Notes: generated by a model from the letters alone, not told the origin. A stretch of 64,000 nucleotides of DNA from Bordetella parapertussis (GCA_945901825.1 CAMDMC010000002.1:1-64000); one strand, 5' to 3'; counted from the first letter of the stretch, positions 30,192-40,513 are shown. Numbers and translations are program-made.

Positions 30192-31250
30192 ATGACGTCG
30201 GTCGTTCATTCTGCCTCTTTGCAGGCCCCCGCTTCGGCCCTTCCTGTTTTCACGAAACCCCTTGCCATCGGCCGTCACTTGCTTGCCAACCGCGTCTTTG
30301 TTGCGCCCATGGCGGGGGTCACCGACCGCCCTTACCGGCAGCTTTGTCGCAGCCTCGGCGCAGGCTACGCAGTTAGTGAAATGGCGGCCTCCAATGCCCT
30401 GCTCTGGGCCACCGAGAAGACCAGTCGCCGCATCAACCACGAGGGTGAAAACGCGCCAAAGGCCGTGCAAATTGCAGGGGGCGACGCCGCCATACTCGCC
30501 GAGGCAGCGCGCTTTAACGCCAACCGCGGTGCCGACATTATCGACATCAACATGGGCTGCCCCGCCAAGAAGGTCTGCAATAAGGCGGCCGGTTCAGCGC
30601 TGATGCAGGATGAAAAACAGGTGGCCGACATTCTTAGGGCGGTTGTCAAAAGCCTTCAGGGCATGGATGTTCCCGTAACACTTAAAATGCGAACGGGCTA
30701 CAGCCGCAGTCAGCGAAATGCGGTGCAGCTCGCACGCATTGCCGAGGCCGAGGGTGTGGCCATGGTCACGGTGCATGGCCGCACTCGCGAGGATCAGTAC
30801 CGAGGGCAGGCCGAGTACGAGACGATTGCCGAGGTAAAGGCCGCGGTTCAAATTCCTGTTGTTGCCAACGGCGATATCGACTCAGGCCCAAAGGCACTGA
30901 TGGTGCTGAACCAGACTGGCGCAGATGCGGTCATGATTGGTCGGGCAGCCCAGGGCCGGCCCTGGCTCGGGGGACACATCGCACATTTTTTAGCAACGGG
31001 CAAAACACCTCCACCACCCGAGCTTCAAGACATCAGCCTCTGGCTGCGCGGCCATCTTCTCGACCATTACGCCTTTTATGGCGAGGCTAAGGGCGTGCGT
31101 TCAGCGCGCAAGCACATTGGTTGGTACCTGCAGGGCCTACCCGGGGTTCGGCTTTTTCGAGAAACGATTTTTACGGCTGAAACGGCTGAGGACCAGCTTG
31201 CTGCCATTGACAACTTTCTTCTCGAGCAAGGGCTGCGCTGTGCGGCCTAA
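30192..31250 (+). CDS. dusB: tRNA-dihydrouridine synthase B
   Basis: 352 aa TIM-barrel FMN enzyme. The opening VFVAPMAGVTDRPYRQLCRSLGAG, the catalytic Cys in NMGCPAKKVCNKAAGSALM and the FMN-phosphate region GADAVMIGRAAQGRPW are all intact. It reduces a uridine in the tRNA D-loop. It precedes fis in the order dusB-fis that is widespread in proteobacteria; the fis start codon lies within the last codons of this gene. Confidence 0.95.
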   Translation: MTSVVHSASLQAPASALPVFTKPLAIGRHLLANRVFVAPMAGVTDRPYRQLCRSLGAGYAVSEMAASNALLWATEKTSRRINHEGENAPKAVQIAGGDAAILAEAARFNANRGADIIDINMGCPAKKVCNKAAGSALMQDEKQVADILRAVVKSLQGMDVPVTLKMRTGYSRSQRNAVQLARIAEAEGVAMVTVHGRTREDQYRGQAEYETIAEVKAAVQIPVVANGDIDSGPKALMVLNQTGADAVMIGRAAQGRPWLGGHIAHFLATGKTPPPPELQDISLWLRGHLLDHYAFYGEAKGVRSARKHIGWYLQGLPGVRLFRETIFTAETAEDQLAAIDNFLLEQGLRCAA

Positions 31251-31533
31251 TCGTCAGGCATCACCGGCGGCAAGGCTTGATGAGGCCTTAACCGCGGCAC
31301 TCGATAGCTATTTCGAGCAGCTTGGCAACCAGGCGCCGCACGCGGTCTACGACATGGTGACCCTTGCAATGGAGCGCACCCTGATTCCTTACGCGCTTGA
31401 GCGCTGCGAGGGTAACCTGAGCCAGACAGCCCTGCTTCTTGGCATAACGCGCAACACCCTGCGAAAGAAAATTCAGATTCACAACATTCCCATCAACCCA
31501 TCCTTCAAAACAAAAACCTATGGTTGCCCTTAG
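31240..31533 (+). CDS. fis: DNA-binding protein Fis
   Basis: 97 aa from a GTG start overlapping the dusB stop. The C-terminal helix-turn-helix [23 protein letters not shown] is the Fis recognition region, preceded by the dimerisation segment [20 protein letters not shown]. Nucleoid protein bending DNA and controlling rRNA and growth-phase genes. The stop overlaps the purH start by 14 bp. The frame is open further upstream inside dusB, but that is out of frame with dusB and lacks Fis similarity. Confidence 0.92.
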   Translation: MRPNRQASPAARLDEALTAALDSYFEQLGNQAPHAVYDMVTLAMERTLIPYALERCEGNLSQTALLLGITRNTLRKKIQIHNIPINPSFKTKTYGCP

Positions 31534-33256
31534 TTCAAATCTTCTCGGTAACGCGCGCCCCAATTGGCTTGCTGTCGGGCGCGCTCTTCTATCGGTCTCT
31601 AATAAAGAGGGGGTTGTGGAGTTTGCAAGCCATTTGGCAAGGCTTGGCATTGAGCTTGTCTCAACCGGTGGAACGGCCAAGACGCTTACCGACGCAGGTC
31701 TACGTGTCATTGCTGTTGACAGCCTCACCCAGTTTCCGGAGATGCTCGATGGCCGCGTGAAGACCCTTCATCCCGCCATCCATGGGCCCCTGCTGGCCCG
31801 TCGCGACCTTCCCGAGCACATGGCACGCCTTACCGAAATGGGCTACCCCGCCATCGATCTTCTGGTCGTGAATCTCTATCCCTTTGAGTCGACTCGGGCC
31901 AAGCCTGGCGTGGGATACCAGGAGCTTATTGAGAATATTGATATTGGTGGGCCGGCCATGATTCGTGCGGCGGCCAAAAACCATGACGGTGTGGCCGTGG
32001 TGGTCGACCCCAGTGACTATGCCATGCTGGGCCAGGCGCTTGAAGAGGGTCGGGGGAGGCTGAGCTGGTCGCAGCGCCAAAGGCTTGCTGCCAAGGCTTT
32101 TGCACATACCGCAGGCTACGACGGGGCCATTGCAAACTTTCTTAATGCCCTGCCCAACACCCCAAACGATGCCAGGCAGCCCGAGGCCAGTTCACAACCC
32201 GCAGGTGCCGCTGAAGGGGTTAATGCGGACAAGGCGGACAATGCGGACAACACGGTTGAAGCCCCAAGCCCCTCGGAAAGCCGGGCACTGCCACGCATCC
32301 TTAGCCTGCAGTTTAAGCAGCAGCAGGCCATGCGCTACGGTGAGAATCCGCATCAGTCGGCGGCCTTCTACAGCCAGCCTCATGCGGCCTTGGGCGGGCT
32401 TGGTTATTACCAGCAGCTTCAGGGCAAGGAACTCTCGTTTAATAACCTTGCCGATGCCGATGCGGCCTGGCTCTGCGTGCGCAGCTTCGATGCCCTTGGC
32501 TCGCCGGCCTGTGTCATTGTGAAACATGCCAACCCTTGCGGTGTGGCCTTAGCGGGCTCGGCCCTCGGGGCCTACGAGAAGGCCTTTCAAACAGACCCCA
32601 CCTCCGCCTTTGGAGGCATCCTTGCCTTTAACACCGAGATCGACGAGAACTGCGCCTTGGCCATCAGCCAACAGTTTGCCGAGGTTATTCTGGCCCCGAG
32701 TTACACAGACAAGGCGCTGAACGTTTTTGCAAAAAAAACCAATTTAAGGCTGCTGAAGATTCCCATGGGCACCGAGGCAGGCCTTACCCAGGGGCTCGAC
32801 TTAAAACGCGTCACCGGAGGGCTTCTGGTTCAGACCCCCGACTGGAATAGGCTTAAGGCAGAAGAGCTTCAATGCGTCACCCAAAAGGCGCCAAGCGAGC
32901 AGCAGCTTAGGGACCTTCTGTTTGCATGGAAGGTGGCCACCTGGGTTAAAAGCAATGCCATTGTTTTTTGCAAAGACAGCATGACCATGGGCGTGGGTGC
33001 TGGCCAGATGAGTCGACTGGATTCAGCCCGAATTGCCTCCATTAAAGCCGGTCATGCAGGCCTTAGCCTTCAAGGCACGGTGGTGGCCTCCGATGCCTTT
33101 TTCCCCTTTCGGGATGGGCTTGATGTCGTGGCCGATGCCGGGGCCACAGCGGTTATTCAGCCAGGGGGCTCCGTGCGCGATGACGAGCTTATTGCGGCTG
33201 CCAACGAGCGGGGACTGGCCATGGTCTTTACCGGGGTTCGGCATTTCCGACATTAA
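31520..33256 (+). CDS. purH: bifunctional AICAR transformylase/IMP cyclohydrolase
   Basis: 578 aa against about 529 in E. coli. MGS-like cyclohydrolase domain at the N-terminus ([38 protein letters not shown]) and AICARFT domain from [17 protein letters not shown], with the catalytic KHANPCG. It performs the last two steps of IMP synthesis. The extra length is a low-complexity linker between the domains (about residues 211-257) that includes [10 protein letters not shown], encoded by 9-bp tandem repeats. The start lies within the last codons of fis. Confidence 0.96.
   Translation: MVALSSNLLGNARPNWLAVGRALLSVSNKEGVVEFASHLARLGIELVSTGGTAKTLTDAGLRVIAVDSLTQFPEMLDGRVKTLHPAIHGPLLARRDLPEHMARLTEMGYPAIDLLVVNLYPFESTRAKPGVGYQELIENIDIGGPAMIRAAAKNHDGVAVVVDPSDYAMLGQALEEGRGRLSWSQRQRLAAKAFAHTAGYDGAIANFLNALPNTPNDARQPEASSQPAGAAEGVNADKADNADNTVEAPSPSESRALPRILSLQFKQQQAMRYGENPHQSAAFYSQPHAALGGLGYYQQLQGKELSFNNLADADAAWLCVRSFDALGSPACVIVKHANPCGVALAGSALGAYEKAFQTDPTSAFGGILAFNTEIDENCALAISQQFAEVILAPSYTDKALNVFAKKTNLRLLKIPMGTEAGLTQGLDLKRVTGGLLVQTPDWNRLKAEELQCVTQKAPSEQQLRDLLFAWKVATWVKSNAIVFCKDSMTMGVGAGQMSRLDSARIASIKAGHAGLSLQGTVVASDAFFPFRDGLDVVADAGATAVIQPGGSVRDDELIAAANERGLAMVFTGVRHFRH
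32222..32248 (+). repeat. 9-bp tandem repeat in the purH linker
   Basis: Three in-frame 9-bp units of the form AATGCGGAC encode NAD-KAD-NAD in the linker between the two PurH domains; the middle copy differs at two bases. This is slippage-type length variation in a non-conserved region. Confidence 0.7.
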
Positions 33257-33270
33257 GGCGGGTCTTATCA

Positions 33271-33753
33271 ATGCGGCTGCTTGGTATTGACCCGGGCCTG
33301 CGCCGAACCGGCTTTGGGCTTATTGAAACCGGTGCCTCCCGGGCTGCAGGCGCAGCCGTCTACCTGGCAAGCGGCGTCATTCGCCCCGAACCCAAGGCAA
33401 GCGAGCCACAGCGGCTCACCGAGCTCTACACCGAAATGCGGCAGCTCCTTGCCGAGCTTCGGCCCGACTGCGCTGTCATTGAACGTGTCTTTGTGAACGT
33501 GAACCCGAAGTCCACCCTGTCGCTCGGTCAGGCCAGGGGCGTGTCCATTGCCGCGCTTGCAGCCCAGGGCATTGATGTTCATGAAATCACCCCTTTGAAG
33601 GTGAAGCAGTCCATTGTGGGCACGGGCCGAGCCGACAAGGCCCAGGTGGCCCACATGGTCTGCCAGTTGCTTGGGCTTGAGACCACGCCCAACCCCGATG
33701 CAGCCGATGCCCTGGCATGCGCCTTGGCCTTCTGGCATGCTCAAGGCCGATGA
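33271..33753 (+). CDS. ruvC: crossover junction endodeoxyribonuclease RuvC
   Basis: 160 aa. The N-terminal LLGIDPGLRRTGFG carries the first catalytic Asp, CAVIERVFVNVNPKSTLSLGQARG the Glu, and NPDAADALACAL the C-terminal Asp pair. RNase H-fold resolvase cutting Holliday junctions. It overlaps ruvA by 4 bp (ATGA) in the order ruvC-ruvA-ruvB. Confidence 0.96.
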   Translation: MRLLGIDPGLRRTGFGLIETGASRAAGAAVYLASGVIRPEPKASEPQRLTELYTEMRQLLAELRPDCAVIERVFVNVNPKSTLSLGQARGVSIAALAAQGIDVHEITPLKVKQSIVGTGRADKAQVAHMVCQLLGLETTPNPDAADALACALAFWHAQGR

Positions 33754-34337
33754 TTGCACAGCTCTCCGGTCTTTTAATTGAGAAGACGCCTCCTAGCATC
33801 GTTGTCGATGCCCACGGCGTGGGCTACAGCCTGGACCTTCCCATGAGTAGCTATTTCAGCCTGCCCGACATTGGTCAGCCCGTAAAGCTGCTTACGCATT
33901 TCGTTGTGCGCGAAGACGCCCAGCTTCTTTATGGCTTTCTTACTCATTCCGAGCGCCATGCCTTCCGCGAGCTCATAAAGGTCTCCGGTGTGGGCCCACG
34001 AATTGCCCTGGCCGTGCTCTCAGGGCTCAACGTCGATCAATTGGTGACCGCCATTCGCATGCAAGACGTCTCGGGTCTGGTTCGGGTGCCAGGCATTGGG
34101 AAAAAAACCGCCGAGCGCATGCTCTTGGAACTCAAGGGGCGTCTTGCCGACACGCTGCCCGGGGTAAGCCTTTCGGGGTCTTCAGGCGAGTCGTCCGTGC
34201 TCAGCCTTGAGCTGGGGCATGCCTTGCAGTCTCTGGGTTACAGCGACAAGGAAATTCAACAGGCCATTCGACAGCTCGGGCCCCTTGTAGACCTCTCAGA
34301 GGGCATACGCCAGGCCTTAAAGCTGCTGGCCCGCTAG
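33750..34337 (+). CDS. ruvA: Holliday junction DNA helicase subunit RuvA
   Basis: 195 aa starting [11 protein letters not shown]; the frame extends upstream but overlaps ruvC. Domain I (OB fold), the helix-hairpin-helix region [21 protein letters not shown] and the C-terminal RuvB-binding domain ([15 protein letters not shown]) are all visible. It binds the four-way junction as a tetramer and loads RuvB. Confidence 0.96.
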   Translation: MIAQLSGLLIEKTPPSIVVDAHGVGYSLDLPMSSYFSLPDIGQPVKLLTHFVVREDAQLLYGFLTHSERHAFRELIKVSGVGPRIALAVLSGLNVDQLVTAIRMQDVSGLVRVPGIGKKTAERMLLELKGRLADTLPGVSLSGSSGESSVLSLELGHALQSLGYSDKEIQQAIRQLGPLVDLSEGIRQALKLLAR

Positions 34338-34360
34338 CCCCTCGGGTTACACTGGTTGGC

Positions 34361-35479
34361 ATGATTGAGCATGACGCCATTGCTGCGCCAAAAGGCCGGT
34401 CCGACCGACCTACTAACACTCCATCCACTGCGCCCAGTCTCGCGGGGCCCGACGAACGGCTGGTCAATGCCCGGGCCGCGGGCTCCACTGAAGAGACCCT
34501 CGAAAGGGCGCTTCGTCCAAAAACACTTCGTGACTACATTGGGCAGCCAAAGGTCAAAGGTCAGCTCGACATCTTCATACAGGCCGCACGCCAAAGGGGC
34601 GATGCCCTGGACCACGTCCTTCTGTTTGGGCCACCTGGCCTGGGAAAGACAACCCTTGCCCATATTCTTGCCCATGAGATGGGTGTGCAACTCCGCCAGA
34701 CCTCGGGGCCCGTCATTGAAAGGGCCGGTGACCTTGCGGCCATGCTCACCAACCTTGAGGCCAACGACATTCTTTTCATCGATGAGATCCATCGGCTAAG
34801 CCCCGTGGTTGAAGAGATTCTTTACCCTGCGCTTGAAGACTTTAAGCTCGACATCATGATTGGGGAGGGGCCCGCGGCCCGCTCCATTAAGCTTGACCTG
34901 CCGCCCTTCACCCTTGTTGGCGCAACCACCCGGGCGGGCATGCTCACGGGTCCCTTGCGTGACCGCTTTGGAATTGTTGGCAGACTTGAGTTTTACTCAG
35001 AAGCCGACATGGCCGTTATTGTTCATCGCTCCGCAGGCCTTTTGCAGGCTCCCATTACCGAAGACGGCACCCGCGAAATTGCCCGGCGCTCTCGCGGCAC
35101 ACCCCGAATTGCCAATCGACTCTTAAGACGCGTGCGCGACTACGCCCAGGTGCGGGCCAATGGTGAAATCGATGCCTCGGTGGCCCAGGCCGCACTTAGC
35201 CTCCTAGAGGTTGACAACCAAGGCTTTGACCTGATGGACCAGCGCCTGCTGCAGGCCATCATCGATAGGTTTCAGGGGGGGCCTGTTGGCATTGAGAACC
35301 TCGCGGCAGCCATTGGCGAAGACAGAGAGACCATTGAAGACGTCATTGAGCCCTACCTGATTCAGCAAGGCTTTTTACAACGAACGCCACGCGGCCGACA
35401 GGCCACTGCAGCAGCCTGGGCTCATTTTGGTCAGGTTGCGCCCATGACCTCCGGCCCATCGCTTTTTAATAACACCTAA
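34361..35479 (+). CDS. ruvB: Holliday junction branch-migration ATPase RuvB
   Basis: 372 aa. Walker [13 protein letters not shown], Walker [12 protein letters not shown], sensor region [18 protein letters not shown] and the winged-helix C-terminal domain ([10 protein letters not shown] in variant form [10 protein letters not shown]). The first ~45 residues form an extended, non-conserved leader. The hexameric motor drives branch migration with RuvA. It lies 23 bp after ruvA. Confidence 0.97.
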   Translation: MIEHDAIAAPKGRSDRPTNTPSTAPSLAGPDERLVNARAAGSTEETLERALRPKTLRDYIGQPKVKGQLDIFIQAARQRGDALDHVLLFGPPGLGKTTLAHILAHEMGVQLRQTSGPVIERAGDLAAMLTNLEANDILFIDEIHRLSPVVEEILYPALEDFKLDIMIGEGPAARSIKLDLPPFTLVGATTRAGMLTGPLRDRFGIVGRLEFYSEADMAVIVHRSAGLLQAPITEDGTREIARRSRGTPRIANRLLRRVRDYAQVRANGEIDASVAQAALSLLEVDNQGFDLMDQRLLQAIIDRFQGGPVGIENLAAAIGEDRETIEDVIEPYLIQQGFLQRTPRGRQATAAAWAHFGQVAPMTSGPSLFNNT

Positions 35480-35508
35480 AACCAACACTCCTTTAAGCCC
35501 CTTAGCCC

Positions 35509-36195
35509 ATGATTCCTGAACTCGCATCCAACCCTGACTTCAACGTTCTTGCTCTCATGCTTCAGGCCACCATTCCGGTTCAGGCTGTGGTCGTTCTTCT
35601 AATACTCGTCTCGGTGACGTCCTGGGCCATCATGCTTAAAAAAGTGCAGGTTCTTGGCCGCACGGTGCGTCAGGCCGAAGCCTTCGAACGCCAGTTCTGG
35701 TCGGGTGGTGACCTGATGGCCCTTTTCAAAACCGTGGAGCTTGGCCAAGTACCTGGCAGCGCTGCTCGCATCTTTGAGGCGGGAATGCGCGAGTTTTTAA
35801 AACACCGCCAGGCCGGCAAGGCCTCGGCCACAGAAATGGTTGAAAGCGCCCAGAGGGCCATGCGGGCAAGCGCCCAACGCGAAATCAATGCCCTCGAGGA
35901 AAGTCTTCCCTTCTTGGCCTCGGTGGGGTCGGTCTCGCCCTACATTGGTCTGTTTGGAACCGTCTGGGGCATCATGCATGCCTTCACAGGGCTTGCCAAT
36001 ATTCAACAGGCCACGCTTGCAAGTGTGGCTCCTGGTATTGCAGAGGCCCTTGTGGCAACCGCCATTGGCCTGTTTGCCGCCATACCGGCAGTCATTGCCT
36101 ACAACCGTTTTGCCACCAGCGTCGACAGGCTTGCCTTGCGGTTTGAGAACTTCACCGACGAGTTCGCCAACATTCTTCAAAGGCAGGCCCATTAA
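35509..36195 (+). CDS. tolQ: Tol-Pal motor subunit TolQ
   Basis: 228 aa with three membrane segments: residues about 20-40 (VVVLLILVSVTSWAIMLKKV), 130-155 (LPFLASVGSVSPYIGLFGTVWGIM) and 170-195 (VAPGIAEALVATAIGLFAAIPAV), the ExbB/TolQ arrangement. It forms the proton-driven stator with TolR. It is first of tolQRAB-pal-cpoB and overlaps tolR by one base (TAATG). Confidence 0.96.
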   Translation: MIPELASNPDFNVLALMLQATIPVQAVVVLLILVSVTSWAIMLKKVQVLGRTVRQAEAFERQFWSGGDLMALFKTVELGQVPGSAARIFEAGMREFLKHRQAGKASATEMVESAQRAMRASAQREINALEESLPFLASVGSVSPYIGLFGTVWGIMHAFTGLANIQQATLASVAPGIAEALVATAIGLFAAIPAVIAYNRFATSVDRLALRFENFTDEFANILQRQAH

Positions 36196-36632
36196 TGGCT
36201 GGCTCCTCCTCAGGCCGAGGCATTGGGCTGCGTCGAGGTCGCCGCGCCCTAAGCGAAATTAACGTCGTGCCCTATATCGACGTCACTCTGGTGCTTCTTA
36301 TTATTTTTATGGTGACTGCGCCCATGATTGTCACGGGCACCATCGATCTCCCCAGGGTTGGTCAGTCGTCGAAAAACCCCGTGGCCGCCATTGAGGTCAC
36401 CGTTCGGCGAGACGGCAGTCATGGGGTGCGATTAAGGCAAAAGGGCGCAGAGGAGACCCGTGTAAGTCGTTCCGAGCTTGCAGGGGCTGTGCGTGCGCTT
36501 GCCCCTGCCGCCGACAGCCCCGTCATCATTCTTGCAGAGCGCGAAGTCCCGTACGATGCCGTCGTCCAGGCCCTTAACAGCCTTCAAGCTGCGGGCCTCG
36601 GTCGGGTGGGCCTCGCAGTTCGGCAAGACTAG
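36195..36632 (+). CDS. tolR: Tol-Pal motor subunit TolR
   Basis: 145 aa. One membrane helix (INVVPYIDVTLVLLIIFMVT) carries the proton-conducting Asp in YIDVTLV, followed by a periplasmic domain with the PVIILAERE strand. Start coupled to the tolQ stop. It converts the proton gradient into movement of TolA. Confidence 0.95.
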   Translation: MAGSSSGRGIGLRRGRRALSEINVVPYIDVTLVLLIIFMVTAPMIVTGTIDLPRVGQSSKNPVAAIEVTVRRDGSHGVRLRQKGAEETRVSRSELAGAVRALAPAADSPVIILAEREVPYDAVVQALNSLQAAGLGRVGLAVRQD

Positions 36633-36640
36633 GAATTAAG

Positions 36641-37636
36641 GTGCCCAGCGACCCCCTTCTCAACCAAGGGCCGCAGCCATTTCCTGAAGGCTCTGAGCGC
36701 CTGGTCAGTGACTCCGCGCGTCAGTCACCCCAAGCGACTCGAGCAACCGGACTTGAGTCCTCGGTGGCCACGCTCGGCTCGCTTGCCGTTCATGCCGCCC
36801 TTGGTATGGCCTTGCTTCTTGCCATCGATGTTCAGAAAGAAGAACCCCCAGTGGTTCAGGCCGAGCTCTGGTCCTCCCTTCCTGCAGAGATTGCCGCGAA
36901 TGCTCCGCTAGCGCCTGAGCCAACGCCAAGCCCTTCCATTAAAGACATCGCCTCCGCGCAGCCCAAGGCCGAAGAGGCCGAGATTGCGCTTGCAAAGAAA
37001 AAAGCCGAGGAAGAAGAGACACGCCGTAGGGCCGAAGAGCAGAAACGCCGTGCAGACGAAAAGGCAGAGAAAGACAGGCAAGACAAACGAAAGCAAGCGC
37101 AAATCACCAAAGAGAAAGAGGAGGCCGAGCGCCTGAAAAAACGTACCGATGAGAAGGCCGCCCGTGAGCGTGCCGCGCTTGAGCAACGACGCAAAGAGGC
37201 CACAGAGCGTATTCGTCAGGAGCAACTTGCCCAGGTCAGGCAGAGCCTTGGCCAAGACCCCAAGGCCAAGGCTGCCGATCAGGGTGAGGATGTACGTACT
37301 AAGGCGGGTGTAACTGGTGGCGCAGAAATAGGAGATCGAACCGGTGTGCTTGCAGACTACGCCGCATCCATTCGAGCGCGCATTCGCAATCGCATCAGCT
37401 TTGACCCAGCGCGGGCACCCGATAACCCCGAGGTTGTTTTTGTTGTAGAGCAGCAGGCCACAGGACGCGTTCTAAAAGTGACAAAAAAGAAGTCCAGTGG
37501 CAACGAGGGCTGGGATGCTGCCGTTGAACGGGCGATCTTGGGCAGTAGCCCCTTGCCTAAAACCGCTGATGGCTCGGTTGAAAACCCTTTAACCCTCTCC
37601 TTTCGTCCCCTTGACCGTCCACCACCTGCTCGCTAG
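36641..37636 (+). CDS. tolA: Tol-Pal envelope spanning protein TolA
   Basis: 331 aa, GTG start with AGGAATTAAG upstream. A single inner-membrane helix (about residues 48-65, AVHAALGMALLLAIDV), a long charged helical domain rich in Ala, Glu, Lys and Arg (about 105-210) and a TonB-like C-terminal domain (ADYAASIRARIRNRISFDP to the end). It links the TolQR motor to Pal across the periplasm. The Lys/Glu-rich middle is typical of TolA and explains the repetitive base pattern here. Confidence 0.93.
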   Translation: MPSDPLLNQGPQPFPEGSERLVSDSARQSPQATRATGLESSVATLGSLAVHAALGMALLLAIDVQKEEPPVVQAELWSSLPAEIAANAPLAPEPTPSPSIKDIASAQPKAEEAEIALAKKKAEEEETRRRAEEQKRRADEKAEKDRQDKRKQAQITKEKEEAERLKKRTDEKAARERAALEQRRKEATERIRQEQLAQVRQSLGQDPKAKAADQGEDVRTKAGVTGGAEIGDRTGVLADYAASIRARIRNRISFDPARAPDNPEVVFVVEQQATGRVLKVTKKKSSGNEGWDAAVERAILGSSPLPKTADGSVENPLTLSFRPLDRPPPAR

Positions 37637-37654
37637 GTAAAGGCAAGTCCTATA

Positions 37655-39082
37655 ATGCGTCTGGTGAGCCCCTCCTCTTCATCCTTTTTCGCAAGGCTTA
37701 TGCCTGCCATAGCAATTATGCGATTGCTGCGCGACGCTAGCCGGATCCGTCGGCACCAAGCTCAGGCCGCTTGCATGGGCATGGGATTGGGCCTAGCCCT
37801 TCTCGCTGCCCAACTGCCCGCCCAGGCCCAGGGCATGCGTATCGACATCACGGGCGTGGGCGATCGCCAAATTCCGGTTGCTCTTGCCCCCTTGCTTACG
37901 GCCGACCCTCAAAACAGGGCCTTGGCCGATACAGTGCTTGAGGTCGTGCAGGCTGACCTTCGCCGCACGGGCAGCTTCAGTCTTCTGCCAGTGGGCCCGC
38001 AGAACCCCGCCCTGTCTGAAAATACGCCTGTAAATGCCACATTATTTGGACAGTGGCGAGCCCAAGGGGCCAATGCCTTGGTGGTGGGCAGCGCCACGCG
38101 CACGCCCGATGGCCAGTTTGAGGTGCGGTTCCGCGTACTCGATACCCTTAAGTCGGAGGACCTGGGCGGCCTGGTGCTTACCAGCAAGGCCTCCCATCTC
38201 GATGCCCGTAAGTCTGCCCACCGCATGGCCGACTACATTCTTGAAAAGCTCTCGGGCGAACCGGGATTTTTCTCCTCCCGTCTTGCCTATGTGCGGCGTG
38301 AAGGTAGTAATCACATTCTTGTTATTGCAGACTCCGATGGCGAAAATGCCCAGCCTGCATTGCGCTCCACCCAACCCATCATTTCACTTGCCTGGTCACC
38401 GACGGGCGACCGGCTTGCCTATGTTTCTTTTGAAACCGGCAAGCCCGTGGTCTATGTGCATGAGCTTGCAACCGGAAAGCGTTCGGTGGTTGCCAACTAC
38501 AAGGGAAGCAACAGCGCACCGGCCTGGTCGCCCGACGGCAGACAGCTTGCCATGGTGCTCACACGCGACGGCATTTCCCAAATTTACCTTGCCAATGCCG
38601 ATGGCAGCGGGCTTCGACGCCTCTTGCGCTCCTCGGCCATTAACACCGAGCCAAGTTTCTCAGCCGATGGGCAGCATGTTTATTTCACATCCGACCAGAC
38701 CGGAAGCCCGCAAATCTACCGTGTTCGCGTTGATGGCTCGGGGCGGCTCGAGAGGCTCACCTTCAACGGGGGTTTTAATGCGAGGCCTATTGTTAGTCCC
38801 GACGGCAAAACCATGGCCTATGTTGCACGCCGCGACAAGAAGTTTCTTATTGCCGTGATGAACCTTGAGACCCAGGAAGAGCGCCTTGTGAGTAGCGGTC
38901 CCAAAGACGACTCGCCCAGCTTTGCACCCAACAGCCGCTGGGTTATTTTTTCAAGTCGGGTTAACGACCGCGACCTTCTCTCGGCTGCCTCCATTGATGG
39001 ACGAGTGCGTTCGCGCATAAGCCTCGATGCAGCGGGTATTCGTAATCCGGCCTGGGGCCGCATACCTGCCGCTAAGGAATGA
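37655..39082 (+). CDS. tolB: periplasmic beta-propeller protein TolB
   Basis: 475 aa. A two-part N-terminal domain (RIDITGVGDRQIPVALAPLL) and a six-bladed propeller with WSPDG/SADGQ-type repeats (AWSPTGDRLAYVSFE, AWSPDGRQLAMVLT, SFSADGQHVYFTSD, IVSPDGKTMAYVA). It binds Pal in the periplasm. The leader is about 60 residues long before QAQGMRID, so initiation may be at an internal ATG (37697 or 37718) rather than the first; no clear ribosome-binding site decides it. Confidence 0.93.
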   Translation: MRLVSPSSSSFFARLMPAIAIMRLLRDASRIRRHQAQAACMGMGLGLALLAAQLPAQAQGMRIDITGVGDRQIPVALAPLLTADPQNRALADTVLEVVQADLRRTGSFSLLPVGPQNPALSENTPVNATLFGQWRAQGANALVVGSATRTPDGQFEVRFRVLDTLKSEDLGGLVLTSKASHLDARKSAHRMADYILEKLSGEPGFFSSRLAYVRREGSNHILVIADSDGENAQPALRSTQPIISLAWSPTGDRLAYVSFETGKPVVYVHELATGKRSVVANYKGSNSAPAWSPDGRQLAMVLTRDGISQIYLANADGSGLRRLLRSSAINTEPSFSADGQHVYFTSDQTGSPQIYRVRVDGSGRLERLTFNGGFNARPIVSPDGKTMAYVARRDKKFLIAVMNLETQEERLVSSGPKDDSPSFAPNSRWVIFSSRVNDRDLLSAASIDGRVRSRISLDAAGIRNPAWGRIPAAKE

Positions 39083-39086
39083 AACC

Positions 39087-39707
39087 ATGACTCGGTCAAT
39101 GACATCGTTTATGCGCCTGCCTAAGGCGGCCCTGTTTGCATGTCTTCTTGGTCTATCGGCCTGCTCAACCGTCAGTCTTGACGATGCGCCTGCCCCGATC
39201 GAAGGCAATGCCATTAACCCGGTTGAATCGGTGGACCGGGCCGGCGCTGCACAGGCCCAAGGGCTTGGCTCTGGCATGGGCGCCGAGCAAGGTATTCGCG
39301 GCGGTGGCGTTGAGCAGAAATCTCTCAACGCATCCTCCGGTGGGCCGCAAGGGGGAGACGATGGCGTGCCCTATGCCGCGATTTATTTCGGCTTTGACAG
39401 CATCGAGATTGCTCGTGACTACGACGAAATACTTCAGAAGGTTGCGAACTACATGCGCCTCTATGACAGTCAAGCCTTAGCCATTGAAGGCAATACCGAC
39501 GACCGAGGCACATCGGAATACAACCTGGCCCTTGGTCAACGCCGAGCCGAGTCTGTCTCGCGTGCTCTGCAAATTCTGGGCGTACCAAGTCAGCGCATGG
39601 AGGCCGTAAGTAACGGGAAGGAAAAACCACGAAACAAAATGGGCGATGAAGCCGCCCGCGCGGAGAACCGACGAGCCGACCTTTTCTTTGTTAGTAAATT
39701 GCCATGA
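39087..39707 (+). CDS. pal: peptidoglycan-associated lipoprotein Pal
   Basis: 206 aa from an ATG preceded by TAAGGAAT, 4 bp after tolB. The lipobox LSAC follows a short hydrophobic signal. A Gly/Ala-rich linker leads to an OmpA-like domain (YFGFDSIEIARDYDEIL, EGNTDDRGTSEYNLALGQRRAESV, NRRADLFF) that binds peptidoglycan. It anchors the outer membrane and is the target of TolB/TolA. It overlaps cpoB by 4 bp. Confidence 0.96.
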   Translation: MTRSMTSFMRLPKAALFACLLGLSACSTVSLDDAPAPIEGNAINPVESVDRAGAAQAQGLGSGMGAEQGIRGGGVEQKSLNASSGGPQGGDDGVPYAAIYFGFDSIEIARDYDEILQKVANYMRLYDSQALAIEGNTDDRGTSEYNLALGQRRAESVSRALQILGVPSQRMEAVSNGKEKPRNKMGDEAARAENRRADLFFVSKLP

Positions 39708-40498
39708 TCAAAGTCTGGGCCTCTTTCGTTTCCCTTAGTCTGCTTCTTGCGTCACCTGCCTGGGCCCAATTTTTTTCCGATGATGAGGCCCGCCGAGCCA
39801 TTATTGAACTGCGTGCCCGTATTGCTTCCGTTGAAAAACAGTCGGAGTCCTTGGCTTCGGAAAACACGATGCTTAAGTCACGGGTCGACGGCATGGCCAA
39901 ATCACAGCTCGACATGGTCTCTGAGGTGGGTCAACTGAAGTCTGAGCTTCAAAGCGTTCTTGGTAGTCTGGAAACCTTAACCCGCTCGGTAAAAGTAGAC
40001 CAAGGCACGGTTGTCTCAGGCATTGAGCAACAACTTCAATCCCTCTCCGAGCGTCTTGCTCGGTTTGAGCCGCAGTCGTTTGTCATTGATAACCAGACCG
40101 TACTAGTTGATGCCAAAGAGAAATCCGCCTTCGAGGCGGCCCAAGGTCTTCTTGGCTCTGGGGCAACCGAGGCCGCTGCTGCTGCCTTCGATGAGTTTAG
40201 CCGTCGATTTCCCGACTCGGCATTGCGTCCCTGGGCGCTTAACTTTGAAGGCGCTGCCCATTACCTTCGCAAAAATTACAAGCCCTCCATCTCGGCCTTG
40301 TCCGAGCTCTACAAAAGGTACCCTAGCCACCCTCGCGTTCCGGAAAGCCTACTCACTCTGGCTGCAAGCCAGGCCGAGTCAGGCCAGGCGCGAGCCGCCC
40401 GCAGTTCTTTAGACCTCTTACTCAAGCAATTTCCAAATTCAAGCCAGGCCGCTACGGCTAAGAAGCGGCTGGCGGCCCTGGGGCCATCCAAAAACTAA
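39704..40498 (+). CDS. cpoB: cell division coordinator CpoB (YbgF)
   Basis: 264 aa. Signal peptide ending SPAWA-QF, an N-terminal coiled coil (about residues 25-115) that trimerises in the family, then TPR-like repeats from KSAFEAAQGLLGSG onward. It coordinates PBP1B and Tol function during constriction. Starts with ATGA overlapping the pal stop and ends the tol-pal cluster. Confidence 0.93.
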   Translation: MIKVWASFVSLSLLLASPAWAQFFSDDEARRAIIELRARIASVEKQSESLASENTMLKSRVDGMAKSQLDMVSEVGQLKSELQSVLGSLETLTRSVKVDQGTVVSGIEQQLQSLSERLARFEPQSFVIDNQTVLVDAKEKSAFEAAQGLLGSGATEAAAAAFDEFSRRFPDSALRPWALNFEGAAHYLRKNYKPSISALSELYKRYPSHPRVPESLLTLAASQAESGQARAARSSLDLLLKQFPNSSQAATAKKRLAALGPSKN

Positions 40499-40513
40499 AG
40501 CAGGTTTTCTCAT

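Noticed and set aside
36960..37240. Apparent repeat-rich region resembling a tandem repeat array
   Set aside because: It is the Ala/Glu/Lys/Arg-rich helical domain of TolA; the repetitiveness is at amino-acid level and there is no regular DNA unit.
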